A stretch of DNA of 48,537 nucleotides from Triparma columacea (GCA_030267965.1 BRYA01000127.1:1-48537), one strand, 5' to 3'; shown: positions 10,896 through 21,716, counted from the stretch's first letter. Notes: a model not told the origin generated them from the letters alone. A program made the numbers and translations.

Positions 10896-11800
10896 GACGA
10901 TCTTGATTTGGTGCTAAAAATCATGCGTTTGCGATCGATGTGCGTTAAAAAAAGGTGGCGGAGCGGCGTTTTAAGGTGTGAGTAAAGATGTTGTACATTA
11001 GCATACTCGTATGGTGGTTCATTATTGCGTGTTTTCATCTTTTCCAAAATTACCCAATCTGTTTCGGTCCATCGAAGTGCCTAACGCCAGTCCTCATCTG
11101 GAAGTTGTAGGGTGGGGGCAGGCCTCATCATCACGATCAGGCACATAGAACCCCTCAATATACCGCTCCGATCCAATGTTAAGCCTTTTCGTCCCTCTCT
11201 TCACATTCTCACCTTCCAAATGAGGACTAAATTGCTTGTGCTCACGACGTTGGCCGGGAGTGGTGTGAGCTAGTATTATGCTTCAGTCAATACTTAAAGC
11301 CGTCAAGCTGTATTTTCTGAGTGTTGTGTAGTATTATCGATCTTCTTGTTGCAACGAATACGACAATGCGATGTAAATGAGGTAAATGTATTCAGAAATT
11401 GTTTTGAGGGATTTGGAAAAATAAGAGTTCACACCTTGAACGTCGTCTATGCCTCTATATCTTCGTATTTCCGGTCCTAAGATCAGCGTTTGTTCCCACT
11501 TGCCATTTCAAGTACGCTATATCTTCCCAATAACAAAATTGTATCTAATGCTGCACCCTTCCTCCTTCCCAATCCCTCAAATCGACCCAAAGAGTCGCAC
11601 GGACCCTATATACACAGACTTCCTCTCAACGCCCTCGGTACTGTCGCCTTCCTCCCTATGCAAAAATACTATAGCTTTGAAACAACGTTCATCACATTTC
11701 CTCCCCCCTCACATTCCCTTGCCTCCACCAACAACCCAACCGCAGAAAAGACAAGAATTAAGAAACGAAGCTTCACTTGCAAAATCCTCGCCTTCAATTT
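10896..11800. other. Intergenic region upstream of the giant gene
   Basis: About 900 nt between the start of the giant gene and the stop of the acyltransferase gene, both on the minus strand. It should hold the promoter of the former and the 3' end of the latter. I see no convincing gene or repeat. Confidence 0.5.
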
Positions 11801-13506
11801 TCACTTCAAGCTCAACAACGCCAGCTTCCCATACTCCTCCAAAATCCACGACAAAAAAACCTCCCCATCCGGGACCGCTCTCCTATCCCCATTCAGTGTA
11901 ATTGTTATCTTGCCGTTGTAGCTCATCACCACCACGCCGATCGGTACCGATGGCGGGGGGGGCACGAATCCCACGACCTGCTCGACCCTACAACCATTCA
12001 CGTTGAGGGGGATATCGGGCCCCCGGACGTTGCTGATGGCCACGCAGCTCCCGCTCATGGCAAGCTTGAGGAGCTTGGTTGCGAGGGCGGAGGGCAGGTT
12101 ACTTACTACCTTCGCCAGCCCGAACGACACTAGAGCCGACGGTGCCTCCTTGATTATTTTCAACTTCTCCTTCGTTTCCTGTAAGGTGTTGAAGCATGCC
12201 CCCGCCTCATCGTCCACCTCTATTTCAGCCGACACAGCGCCGATCCTGTTCCCGATCTCCTGCCCCGGCAGCAGCAGCCCCCCATACAGGTGCACTGGAA
12301 TGACGCACCTCACCCTCCCCTTCCTTTCCCCCCCTTCTTCAGCCATCACACCTGACGCTACGTGGGTGAGGATCTGCCTGTCCACGGCCTTTGACACGCA
12401 GGCTACGAATAAGTCGTTTATGCTACACCCTAGGGACCTGGAGACGCACCTGGCGTCCTCGACAGTTATCGTGGAGACCCAGGCCAGGCTCCTCTTCCTC
12501 TCCCCTCCAGGTATTGGAACCTTGAGAAGGTCAGCAAAGGGGTTGCAATTATTGTAGCAGAGCATCCCGAACTGCTGTTTGGCGATCATGGCGATGCCCC
12601 TCACGAACCACGCAAGCTTCTTGACGTAAGCGACAAGCCTGGCAAGGAGTGATTTCTTCTTCCTCCTCCTCCTTTTCTTCATCTCCAGTTGTACCCTCTC
12701 CCTCAGGTCTGGGGCCTCGTCGGAGAGCTCGCCGAGAATGGCACCGAGTGAGACGCCGTCGCCGAGTGCGTGACTGGCCTTGAAAAAGACGAGGGTCTCG
12801 TCAGACCTGCCTGAGCTTGACGCAGAGGAGATGGCGGACCTGCTCAGAACAGAGCTAGAGGTTATGGGACCTGAGGTCACGGTCGCGCCCCAGGGTATGC
12901 TGCCGAGGGGGGTGTAGATCATATCCTCCATAATCTTCTTGAGCTCTCCGCCAGACGAGGGGTGGGAGGAAGGTTTGATTACGGAGCGTAAGTCTCCGTT
13001 TAATAGGGGAGTGGAGGTGACGAAGGTAGAACCGGAGGGGTCGAGGGTGGAGGCGAAACGCTGGAAGCGGGAAGTCTGGCCAAGGATACGGGAGGAGAAC
13101 GTCGAGGCGAATTCAGTGCTGAGTGTGTAAGGGGGGGGGGGGGAGGGGGAATATTTTTGTGTTGGTGGGAATAAATGCTTTGGGCTCGCGTGCTTGTCGT
13201 CCCCCACTTCTCCCCCCCCCCTCCTCACCTGCTCATGGCTCTATTAGGTTCACTGGAAAGGGCCATAACGAAGCTGACCACACTAGGGTTCTCTGTCGTG
13301 GACGTTTTGTGAGCGAGTCTGCCTATTGATGTAGTTCTTCGTTTCAGGCCTCCCATCACCGGAGCGTTTCGAGCTCTGAAATTCCGCACTATCTTGTCAA
13401 CGGAGGGGGGAGGGAGGAGATTAGGGGAGGAAGGAGAAGGCAAGGCATCATTAAAAGCAGTTGACGATAATGGTATTACGGCTGATAATATTCTAGAAAT
13501 GTTCAT
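11801..13506 (-). CDS. Wax ester synthase/DGAT-like acyltransferase
   Basis: Two exons: 13506-13229 and 13118-11801, 531 residues. The intron 13228-13119 is GTGAGG...CTCAG and joins in phase 2 to give AMSSTEFAS. The start is the first in-frame ATG, 13506. WS/DGAT enzymes esterify acyl-CoA with fatty alcohol or diacylglycerol. The catalytic HHxxxDG motif appears as SHALGDG: the second His and the DG are kept and the first His is Ser. The C-terminal WSD1 domain is recognisable from AISNVRGP and IGVVVMSYNGKITITLNGD. The N-terminal part (TENPSVVSFVMALSSEP) fits the start of the fold, which supports the intron. A basic KKRRRRKKK stretch lies in the middle. It is divergently arranged with the DCN1-like gene, about 150 bp apart. 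Confidence 0.85.
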
Positions 13507-13653
13507 ATCAACGCAATTTCGATGCAGATCGAGAAATGTGTGATTGTTTAAGTGCACACTCCAATCCAACAGGGGTGTTCAATCTTTTGGACTAAAATTC
13601 CACCCAAGAAGCGTAAATCACCGACAAAGGGGAAAGGAAAGGCAGGAGGAGGT

Positions 13654-14473
13654 ATGTGGGGATCAGGGAAGAAGAAATCAAAGAGTGGGGGTGGAGGAAA
13701 GGTGAGATAAAGACGATTCCTTCTCTTGCCCCCGTCGCCCTCTTCCTATTCTTGGCCCTTTCTCTGGCCTGGGGGGGGGGGGATTGAGTAACATTCTAGG
13801 GTCTCACCCACCGATCTTCTCCTCTCTCCCTTACTGTCCCCTCTCCTAGTCCTCCTTCGACTCAGCATCATGCACAGCACTGTTCAACAAATACACAACG
13901 GAGGATGATCCCTTTGCCATAAGCATGGAGGGGATCGGGGACCTCTGTGACGACCTAGATCTCGACCCAACCGTCGACGTAAGGGTGCTAGTCCTATTTT
14001 TCAAGCTCGGTGCGACCGCTAAGCCCGGTGAGATCAGCCAGGGGGAATGGAACAGGGGCTGCGAGGCCCTCTCCCTCGAGGGCATCGAGGGCTTCAAGAA
14101 GCTCATCCCCTCCCTCGACACCGGGTTCATGGACCACGACGAGTTCCGGAAGTTCTACAAGTTTGTCTTCCAATTCTCCCGCGAGGGCACCAACAAGACC
14201 ATAGAGAAGGATATGGTTGTAGCTCTCCTCCAGATGGTCCTCTGCGACCGCAACAACGCCCACCTCAACTCCTTCTGCGAGTTCCTCAACAAGTCGGGGG
14301 AGGAGAACGAGAGGATAAGCCTCGACGCTTGGCAGAGCTTCCTGGCTTTCAGCCTGGAGACTTCGGAGGGATGCGAGGAGTACGATATGGACGGGGGGGC
14401 TTGGCCGGTTTTGATTGACGAGGTGAGGAAGGCTTGGGGGGTGGAGGGGGTTAGGGTCAGCGGGGGTGATTAG
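13654..14473 (+). CDS. DCN1-like (DCUN1D) neddylation factor
   Basis: Exons 13654-13701 and 13850-14473, 223 residues from the first in-frame ATG. The intron is GTGAGA...CTCCTAG, phase 0. DCN1 proteins bind cullins and UBC12 to promote NEDD8 transfer. Visible family landmarks are ALFNKY, the GI--LC-DL-LDP segment, VLVLFFKLGA, GF--LIPSLD, FRKFYKFVFQFSREG and the C-terminal YDMDGGAWPVLIDE, which is typical of the PONY (potentiating neddylation) domain. The short first exon is Lys-rich (GSGKKKSKSGGGGK). In the same frame just upstream of the ATG the sequence reads PPKKRKSPTKGKGK, like the nuclear localisation signal at the N-terminus of animal DCUN1D4/5, so the true start may be upstream or non-AUG. 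Confidence 0.88.
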
Positions 14474-14759
14474 CGAAAAATGGATGTGACAAGCAACCCT
14501 AACCCCCCCTTCGTCACCCCCCCCCAAATCTCCGGCAGTACGTCTCCTGGAAGAGAGGCCCCGCAGACACCAAGAAGAAGTAGATCTTCCCCTCTCCCCA
14601 CCCCAACCCCCGTCTCAAGGCCGCGTGTGGTGATAAGATGAAAAAGGCATCATAAATAGCATCTTTTTATGAGAAAAATGCACCCTATATTAAACATTCC
14701 CTCCCCCCCCCCTCGTGATGCTAGTGGGTGGAGAAAGGAAGAAAGGCTGGGGTCGGGGC

Positions 14760-15564
14760 TCACACGATGATTTTTCTGACGTGTCTATCGATGAGGTCCA
14801 TGAACTTGACCTCGTTGGCCCCCCCGAATTTCTCCTTGACCTCCTCCCCCTCGTAGACCGCGAACGTCGGCATCATGTAGAGGGTCGCCCTCTCCGCCAG
14901 CTCGTCCATCTCGTCGACGTCGACGGTGCAGAAGAGGGCGTCGTAGGCGAGGGAGGTCGACTTGAAGAGAGCCTTCATGGACTGGCAGGGCTTGCACCAG
15001 GAGGCGGTGAAGAAGACTATGAGGGGGACGGAGAGGGAGGAGGCGGACTGGGTTATGGAGGACCACTCTTCCATAGACTCGATGGGGAGGAGGTTTTCCA
15101 CGGGGCTTAAGCGCTGGGCGGAGGGGACTGTGCCCTTGGGCGAAGTGTTTGAGGTAGTGTCGGCGTCCTTCCCTGAACTTTTTGTCCCGCAGTTCCCGTT
15201 GACGTCGCAGCAGGAGCCCTCCGTGCAGGTGGAAGAGCCCTTGGACTTGGGGAGGAGGCCGGCCTTCCTGAAGAGGTCAAGGAACCACTTTACAGCGAAC
15301 ATTAGGAAGGGGACGATGGCTGAGTAGGGAACACAGCATCCTCCGATACATATCTGGGGAGGAGGTGAGTAGGAGGAGGTGAGTAAGGGGAGGAGGTGAG
15401 CAATAAATGAGGAGGATATGAGTTTTTATCGGAGAATTTTGTTAGAGCTGTGTATATTGACTGTTCAGAAGGACTTATGAGTATTTTAGTGGGTGTAGTG
15501 GGTGTGTGTATATATATGTATGTATATACAATTAGAATGTAATATAAGCGCTTACAGAAGTCAT
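14760..15564 (-). CDS. Membrane-anchored thioredoxin-domain protein
   Basis: The main exon is 15353-14760. A proposed 9-nt first exon, 15564-15556, encodes Met-Thr-Ser and is followed by a GTAAGC...CCCCAG intron of 202 nt, giving 200 residues. Without the micro-exon, the first in-frame ATG is 15302, which would leave out a conserved-looking ICIGGCCVPYSAIVPFL segment. Residues about 4-32 are hydrophobic with vicinal cysteines. A Cys-rich linker (CTEGSCCDVNGNCG) follows, then a thioredoxin fold near residues 100-195 with active site WCKPC, preceded by FFTAS, and the cis-Pro in MMPTF. It probably acts as a dithiol-disulfide oxidoreductase tethered to a membrane. The micro-exon is inferred from splice phase only. 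Confidence 0.82.
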
Positions 15565-15662
15565 TTTAAGGATTCTAAATTGTGGCTAGCGATGCTGATG
15601 AGGGATGTCCGAGAGGATGTCCGAGAGGGAAGAAAAGAGGAAAAAGGAGAAAGTCAAAAGTT

Positions 15663-15782
15663 CTAATAGAGGTTCACGATGCGGGAGTTCAGGGATGGCA
15701 CGCTGGCGCCCACCTTGCCGTAGGAGATGGCGGGCGGATCTGCGCTAATCGTGCTGAAATCGGGCACATTGAGGCGCTCCAT
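15663..15782 (-). other. Possible 39-codon ORF or gene fragment
   Basis: Between the divergent thioredoxin and FIST genes, the minus strand has an ATG at 15782 opening MERLNVPDF and closing with NSRIVNLY at a TAG (15665-15663). The frame stays open upstream to about 15838. The segment is GC-rich with many GGC, GCC and GTG codons, unlike the AT-rich DNA on both sides, so it looks coding. I do not recognise the peptide. It could be an exon remnant or a small protein. Confidence 0.3.
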
Positions 15783-15844
15783 GATCTCAGAAAGAACATC
15801 AACAGGAAGTGGGAAATCGGCTCGAAAGCAGAAACAAAAAAGGG

Positions 15845-18800
15845 ATGAAATTGTTAATTCTCCTCATACTAATACAAATATCACACAGTTTTAATGTACA
15901 TAAACACACCCGCAACCTCTCAAATGACCTCAATATCCGAGATTTAGGCCCTAAAAGGCACCCCACTAGATATAATATCATATCCTCACGCCACCCACTT
16001 GACTCAAAACCCTCCTCTTACCTTCTATCATCACTCTCCTCATCAACTTCAACTGATTCCTCAAACAATCCACCACTAGCATTCGCATCCTCACTATCTT
16101 ATAATCCCTCTCTCCCTGAAGCTCTTCAATCCTCCCTCCTTCAAGCTCTAAAAGACCTGCCAGACAACCTACCAAATGACAAGGTCGACCTTGCCATCGT
16201 GAGCGTAAGCAGTGTGTACGATGCGACGAGTAGCATGAGCATCGTGGTGCCGACCATCGTGGAGGCGGCAAGGGGGAAGGTGAGAGGAGGGCTTTGGAGG
16301 GGGGGAGGAAGGGAAGGGGGAAGTTTTGTTCCGATGACGAGAAAACCCATAACATCGATGTCAATATGATATGCGACGTGCATTTCGGAGACACGCGCAA
16401 TGATTTAACGCCAGCAACCTTAAAATGGCTGCCAAACGACCATACTGAGGAACAAAACAACAACAACAACAAAGTCCCCCCACAACAACAAAGACCCCCA
16501 CCCAACCCCCAACCCCCACCCCCCTTTCCCCAACCCACTCACCCCACCCCCTCCACCCCACACCACCCCCTCCACCCCACAGGGCGTAATAATATCCAAC
16601 GTCATTGGTTCCACGGCCGGTGGCGTAATCGGTTCCTCCTCCTCTTCCACCGTTGAGGTAGAGGGTACCCCCTGCGTGTCCATAACCCTCGCGTCCCTCC
16701 CCTCCGTAACCCTCGGTGCGTTCTACGTAGCCGAGGGCGATTTGCCCGACCAAGCGTACGAGTACGGGGAGGAGGAGTGGAGGAAGTATCTGGGGGACAC
16801 CATGATGATGACGGGGGGAAAGGGGGGAGAGGTGAGAGCGAGGCTTCTGGGGGAGGGGGGACGAAAAGCAAGCACTTTGAGAAAGTTTTTAAAGGCTCGC
16901 TAATACACAGCAACACTAACTCTTACCCCCGCCTCCCCCCCCACCTCCACCTCCACCTGAACACAGGAAAGCTCCCCGTCCCTGTACTCCTCCTTCCCCC
17001 CCTCCGTTCTCCTCTTCCCTTCCGCCTCCTTCCAGAAGTACCTCGACTTCTTCCTCAACGGTCTCGACCTCGCCTACCCCTCCGCTACGAAGTTCGGCGC
17101 CGTGGCTGGGACAGTCAGCAGCCTGAGCAAGGACAGACTCTTCATTTATAATGAGAGGAAACCGGACGAAACTACCATCATGTCGGGGGGCGTTGTTGGG
17201 GTTACGATGAGGTGAGAAAAGCGGACTTTTCACGGGACCGAACATCTTAACGATCCCCCTCCCCCCCCCACCCCCTGGTTTTTAATCCTAACCCATACCC
17301 GAACTTGTTCTACCTCCTCCTCCTTTACCCTTTTCCCCCCTTATTTTACACCCAAAGGGGCGACGTCTCTGTCAAGCCCATGGTCGCTCAAGGTGCTCGG
17401 GGGGTCGGGGGAACTTACAGGGTCGTCGATGGGGAGGGTAGCACAATCAAGACTATCGTCCTCGACATTGACGACGATGACGAACGGCAGGTCGAGCAAG
17501 GGGAGGAAAAAGAGGAAAGCCTGGCTGGGGAACTGATGAGACAACAAATGCAGAACGAGGAAGGTATGAGCAGGATGGTTAAACCGGTACTAGCGGAGGC
17601 TAATATGATGATGAAGAGACTCGGGGATGAGGAGCAGAGCTTCATGAAGAGGGCGCTGCTTATAGGGGTCGAACAGAACTTCAGGGGGGGGGGCGACGGG
17701 GGGGGGGGGGGAGGGGGAGGCTTCGAGAGACTGAAGGAGGGGAAAGGACACAGCTATTTGGTGAGACAGGTTGTCAGCGCGGGGATGAAGGACGGGAGCG
17801 TTACACTGCCGACTGGAAGCGTGGACGTAAAGGAAGGGCAGAGGATAAGGTTCTTCGTAAGGGACAGGGAGGGGGCGAAGGAAGAGCTCGAGGCGCTTTG
17901 GACGGGGTACAAAAAATCAGCCCTTGAAAAAACTTTCGAAATGGAGGAGGGGGAGAGCGGGCTCGAACCTGCGGCGGTCATGGTGATACCGACGATGGAT
18001 AGGGGGGAGAAACTATTCCAGAAACAGGGGGTGGAGACGGAAATTGTCAACAAGGCAATGGGGAACGACATACCGAAGGTGAGGGAGAAAATAAAGACGA
18101 ACAGAATCGGATTGCATAAACCCCCACGAACAGGGGGGGGGGAGCGGTTGTAACTGAAGGCGATTCTAAACCCACACCCCCGTCAATCCCTCTCTCCCCC
18201 CCCCCCCCCCCCACAGTTCGGGTTCTTTGCGAATGGAGTTTTCTGCAGCATCGACTCTGGGGGCGACGGCGGCGTTGACTCTCGGGATTCGACGACTTGC
18301 TCCTTCGGTAGCGCGGGGCTGCACGTCGTTATTGGACCAAGGAGCGGGAGGGGGGTTTGGAGGGGTAGGAAGGAGGCTTCGTCTGAGGAGGAGGAGCAAG
18401 GGGGGGGGGGGGAGCGAGTTTTTGGGGTGGGGGGGACCGAGGCTGCGCCTAGGGACCCAGAGGGGGAGCTAGTGGTAAAGAGGAGGGAGATCCAGGCGGG
18501 AAGGGCGATCGAGGTCAGCACGGTTGCGTGGTCGGTGGCGGAGAAGACGGCGAGGCCTACGAGTAGGTTGGAGGAGTTCATGTGGGAGAAGGAGACGGAG
18601 GTTGACAGACTCAGGGAGGTGAGTATAGGAGCTGTAAGGGGTGGGTGGAAGTGAAGGCCTACACAGTGTGGCATTGAGTCCTTGGCGACGAAGGAAGGAT
18701 CGTACATAAATGCATTCTGTCGTCGCTACATTCCTCGTCTTCCTCACCTTAATGCCTCTCGCTTCCTGCCGTCGCCCACAACGCAGCGAAACCCCCTAGC

Positions 18801-19584
18801 CAACATTCTAAGCAACTGCAAGGCTTACATGATGAAGCCGGAGAACGCCAAGACCAGGGACTGGGTCGGGGCCATCAAGGCCCACCTCGGGGAGGAGAAG
18901 GGGAACTTCCTGGTGATCCCGGAGTGCAAGAGGTCGGAGCCTAACGTCGGGGCGCTAAGGAAACGGTACGCCGTCGACAAGCTAGCAAAAGAGTTCAAGG
19001 CGGGGGGCGCGGTGGCACTGTCCGTCAACAGCGACGGGATTATGTTCGGAGGGAGTTTGGAGGACATCACAACCGCCAAGGAAGCGTGCCCCTCACTTCC
19101 CATCCTAGCGAGCGATCTAGTGCTGTACCCCTACCAGCTCTACATGCTGAGGATGGCGGGGGCTGACGCGGTCAACCTAGTGGCTGCGGCGTGCTCGGCA
19201 AAGGACCTGCTGTACCTGGGGAAGATCGCCAAGAGCATAGGCTTGGGGGTCTGCGTGACCGTCAACAGCAAGGTCCAGGTGGAGAACATTGCAAAGGTTG
19301 GGATAGGGGTTGACGCGGTGCTGGTGAGCAACAGGGAGTGGGAGGACTTCACAATTGACCAGACGGGGGGCAGGGCGCTAGAAGTATTGAGGAGCCAGGA
19401 GATGAAGGACTTCATTGGAAAGCTACCGGAAACTGTGGTGCTCATCGAGGGGGGAGTCGGGGGAGTAGGTGGGGGTGGGTATCTGGAGGATGCTAAGAAG
19501 GAATGCGCAGTGGGGGGGATACTGGGGTCGGCGTTGGTGGAGGGGGGAGGGGTGAAGTTGGAGGAAGGGGGAATTCGATTGTAG
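15845..19584 (+). CDS. Plastid FIST domain plus IGPS-like fusion protein
   Basis: Six exons, all with compatible phases: 15845-16279, 16583-16831, 16967-17211, 17358-18078, 18217-18618 and 18787-19584; 949 residues. The N-terminus MKLLILLILIQISHS then FNV fits an ochrophyte plastid leader (signal peptide, then Phe). Residues about 75-575 match a complete FIST_N plus FIST_C pair: IGSTAGGVIGS, VSITLASLP, GDVSVKPMVAQGARGVGGTY and FGFFANGVF. FIST is a putative small-ligand sensory domain. From about residue 650 the chain becomes like indole-3-glycerol phosphate synthase (LEEFMWEKETEVDRLRE, then PECKRSEP, GADAVNL). The intron at 18619 falls inside this domain, which argues for a single transcript. 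The first catalytic Lys region is kept (ECKR), but the general-acid Lys (usually KDF/KEF) is ASDL, the usual EI/EV Glu is Thr, and the GIN-R Asn position is Ser. It is probably not an active TrpC. Confidence 0.75.
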
Positions 19585-19665
19585 GAGGAGGGGTTGGAAT
19601 TGTCCGATGGATTGGAAATATAGAGTAGGGTGATGACGAGAATTGCTACTAATACGTTTTTTTTT

Positions 19666-20099
19666 CTATGAAATCGTGCATATTGTAATGCCCAGAGTTA
19701 TAAAACAACTTCCTAGTATGGCTCGGAGGGGTGAAGAGAGGGTTTCCTGCGGGTGGAGGGGGAGGGGGTAAGAGGAGCGCCCCAAAGGCGCCTCAATTGC
19801 AAATATGACCACCCACTGGACCCTCTCACCTTGCCAATAACGTACGAAAATATCAATGTAAAAACTTGGGTTATGGAGTTTGTTATTGGCACGACAAGAG
19901 ACAATGGAGTAGACGACAGGAGTCGATAGAATAAGACCGAACCAAGTTGGTTGACAACAAACGGCAAAGCCACGTGCAGGACGTAGTCAACTGGCGACCC
20001 GCCTTCCGCCCTCTCAGCACCCATTTTCATAAAGACATTCGTTGAACCCCAAATCAACCCAACAATCAGAAAGAGAAAGGCATCGCCAAGATCTGACAT
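19666..20099 (-). CDS. TMEM234: TMEM234-like small membrane protein
   Basis: Exons 20099-19830 and 19746-19666, 116 residues. The intron is 83 nt, GTGAGA...CCGCAG, phase 0. Four hydrophobic helices are visible. Family landmarks are LIWGSTNVFMKMG near the start, LPFVVNQLGSVLFY in the middle, PLSLVVPITNSITQVFT, and a last helix ILGSCFITLGITIC supplied by exon 2. TMEM234 proteins resemble a half-size drug/metabolite transporter; their molecular role is poorly known. It converges with the FIST gene, 81 nt away. Read without the splice, the last helix is lost, which supports the intron. Confidence 0.85.
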
Positions 20100-20840
20100 T
20101 GGATGGATAGGGTGGCGTGTCTACGAAAAGGGTTGAACCTGGTGTTGGTCTTCTTCTGTCTCGTCGAGGTTGGGTGATTCTGGTGGATTGGCTGAGTACG
20201 GTGAAAAGAGGGTACAAATGGGTAAAATGAAGATCAAATCAGAATTTCGCAGTACTATCAAGTTGAGCAGCGAACGTCACAATGAGGAATTTGATGATTT
20301 CTATTTTTTGAGGCCGATAATTTTTTTTGATTTTTCCTTTATTTTAAATATTTTTCAACTCTTTGAAGATTCTTTCACATTTAATGTATTATTCGGGTCA
20401 ACTTAAACAGTCTTTGCGACATTTTAATTATTTTTTGAATGCTCCATTTTTATCCAAATTAAACATGATCAAAGAGTTTAAATTTGATCATTAAATTTTT
20501 ACAGTAAGTTTTGTATAATATTGAATGATTTTCAGACTTTGACAAATTTATAGAATCTGATATTTACTTTTTAATTTTTATCATTCCAATTAAGATATTG
20601 ATGTACTTTAAAGAGGTATTTGAAATCTCAAGAGCAAAAATAAAGTTGAAATAAATTTCACAAAAATTAGTTCTGATTTTCGCATTATTCCTCAAACGCG
20701 ACTATTGTCTATTGACTAGCTGTCGAAGTGTTGTTGGAACCCTTTAATTCCCCCCGATACTTGGTTCTTAAGTGGGTAAATCCTCAAAACCTGCACATTG
20801 CTCTTTTGCATCCCTTCTCAAATTCTCCCCAACCGCGCGT
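20100..20840. other. AT-rich intergenic region
   Basis: From about 20240 to 20700 the DNA is clearly more AT-rich than the surrounding genes, with runs such as ttttttttgattttt. It separates TMEM234 (-) from the LSm11-like gene (+), which are divergent, so it should carry both promoters. I see no convincing gene in it. Confidence 0.5.
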
Positions 20841-21716
20841 ATGGAGGTCAATCTGGGAAGGAAATCCCTGAAATCCCGCCTATTGGCTTACTATACTGTG
20901 GTAGTTCCCACCAAGGTTCATGATTTGGACTCAAAATTTGGTGACATCTACGACAAGTATGGGGGATCAATAGAGGCAGAGGCAAAGCTACAGAAGAAGC
21001 TTCGTAAGCTGTACGGTAGCGAGGTTCTCTTGAACATAGTGACTGGAGACGAACCAAAGAAGCGAAAGGTTCCGCTAATTGCTCCTTCAATAAAGGGGGA
21101 ATCCTCGAAGCGTCGCCCTCCCTCCTCCCCCTCGGTTGCAGACGACGACCTCCTCCTCGTCGCCTCTACCGGTGTAACTTGCTTTACGTCCCCTTCTTTT
21201 GACCCCTACGCTGCCTTGCACTCTGAGGGTCTTCCAACCACGGGAGACTTGGTACTGGACAATGTGGACCGTTGTCGGTATCTCCTTCCACAGGAGGATG
21301 AGTACTTCATCCCCCTCTCCAAAAAGCCCTCGGCATCAGCAGCCACCTCCAAGCAAGCTCGTCCCAAGGAGGCCCCACCGTTCATAGCCCTCGCCGAATC
21401 CCTCAAGTCGAGCCCCTTTTCTACTCTCCACAAGGCAATGACCCTGCGACGAAGAGTGAAGGTGACTGTGCGTTATGTGAATTGTATACGGGGGCACGTG
21501 GTAGGCTCCGTTGAGGGCTTTGATAGGCACTTCAATATCCTTCTCTCGTCTGCTACTGAGACGTACTCCACGAGGCTCGTTGACTTTGGCGGCTTATCCC
21601 AGGCTCAGGCGGAGGAGTCACGGAGGCTCAACGGCTTCGGGAAGGGCCTCAAGACGAGGTCCATCAAACAGATGATGATAAGGGGAGATATGCTGGTCTC
21701 AGTCCAACTCTTATAA
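20841..21716 (+). CDS. LSM11: LSm11-like Sm protein
   Basis: Single exon, 291 residues from ATG 20841. A longer reading would need a GTG at 20772. The C-terminal third is an Sm fold: Sm1 is RVKVTVRYVNCIRGHVVGSV followed by FDRHFNILL, preceded by SPFSTLHKAMTLR, and Sm2 is IRGDMLVSVQLL at the very end, separated by a long insert. That layout matches LSm11, the U7 snRNP subunit for replication-dependent histone mRNA 3' processing in animals. An internal SFDPYAALHS resembles the GRFDPLLALYAP segment of animal LSm11. The N-terminal half is basic and charged (KLQKKLRKLYG, EPKKRK). Another divergent LSm protein is possible, but the split Sm domain favours LSm11. Confidence 0.75.
   Translation: MEVNLGRKSLKSRLLAYYTVVVPTKVHDLDSKFGDIYDKYGGSIEAEAKLQKKLRKLYGSEVLLNIVTGDEPKKRKVPLIAPSIKGESSKRRPPSSPSVADDDLLLVASTGVTCFTSPSFDPYAALHSEGLPTTGDLVLDNVDRCRYLLPQEDEYFIPLSKKPSASAATSKQARPKEAPPFIALAESLKSSPFSTLHKAMTLRRRVKVTVRYVNCIRGHVVGSVEGFDRHFNILLSSATETYSTRLVDFGGLSQAQAEESRRLNGFGKGLKTRSIKQMMIRGDMLVSVQLL

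Noticed and set aside
18227..18472. Separate plus-strand gene with an Ala/Leu-rich start
   Set aside because: It overlaps exon 5 of the FIST fusion in another frame, while the exon-5 frame carries the conserved FGFFANG motif and continues into the IGPS-like part.
20170..20406. 78-codon plus-strand frame in the AT-rich gap
   Set aside because: It crosses the TMEM234 upstream region, is Phe/Ile rich from AT content and matches nothing.
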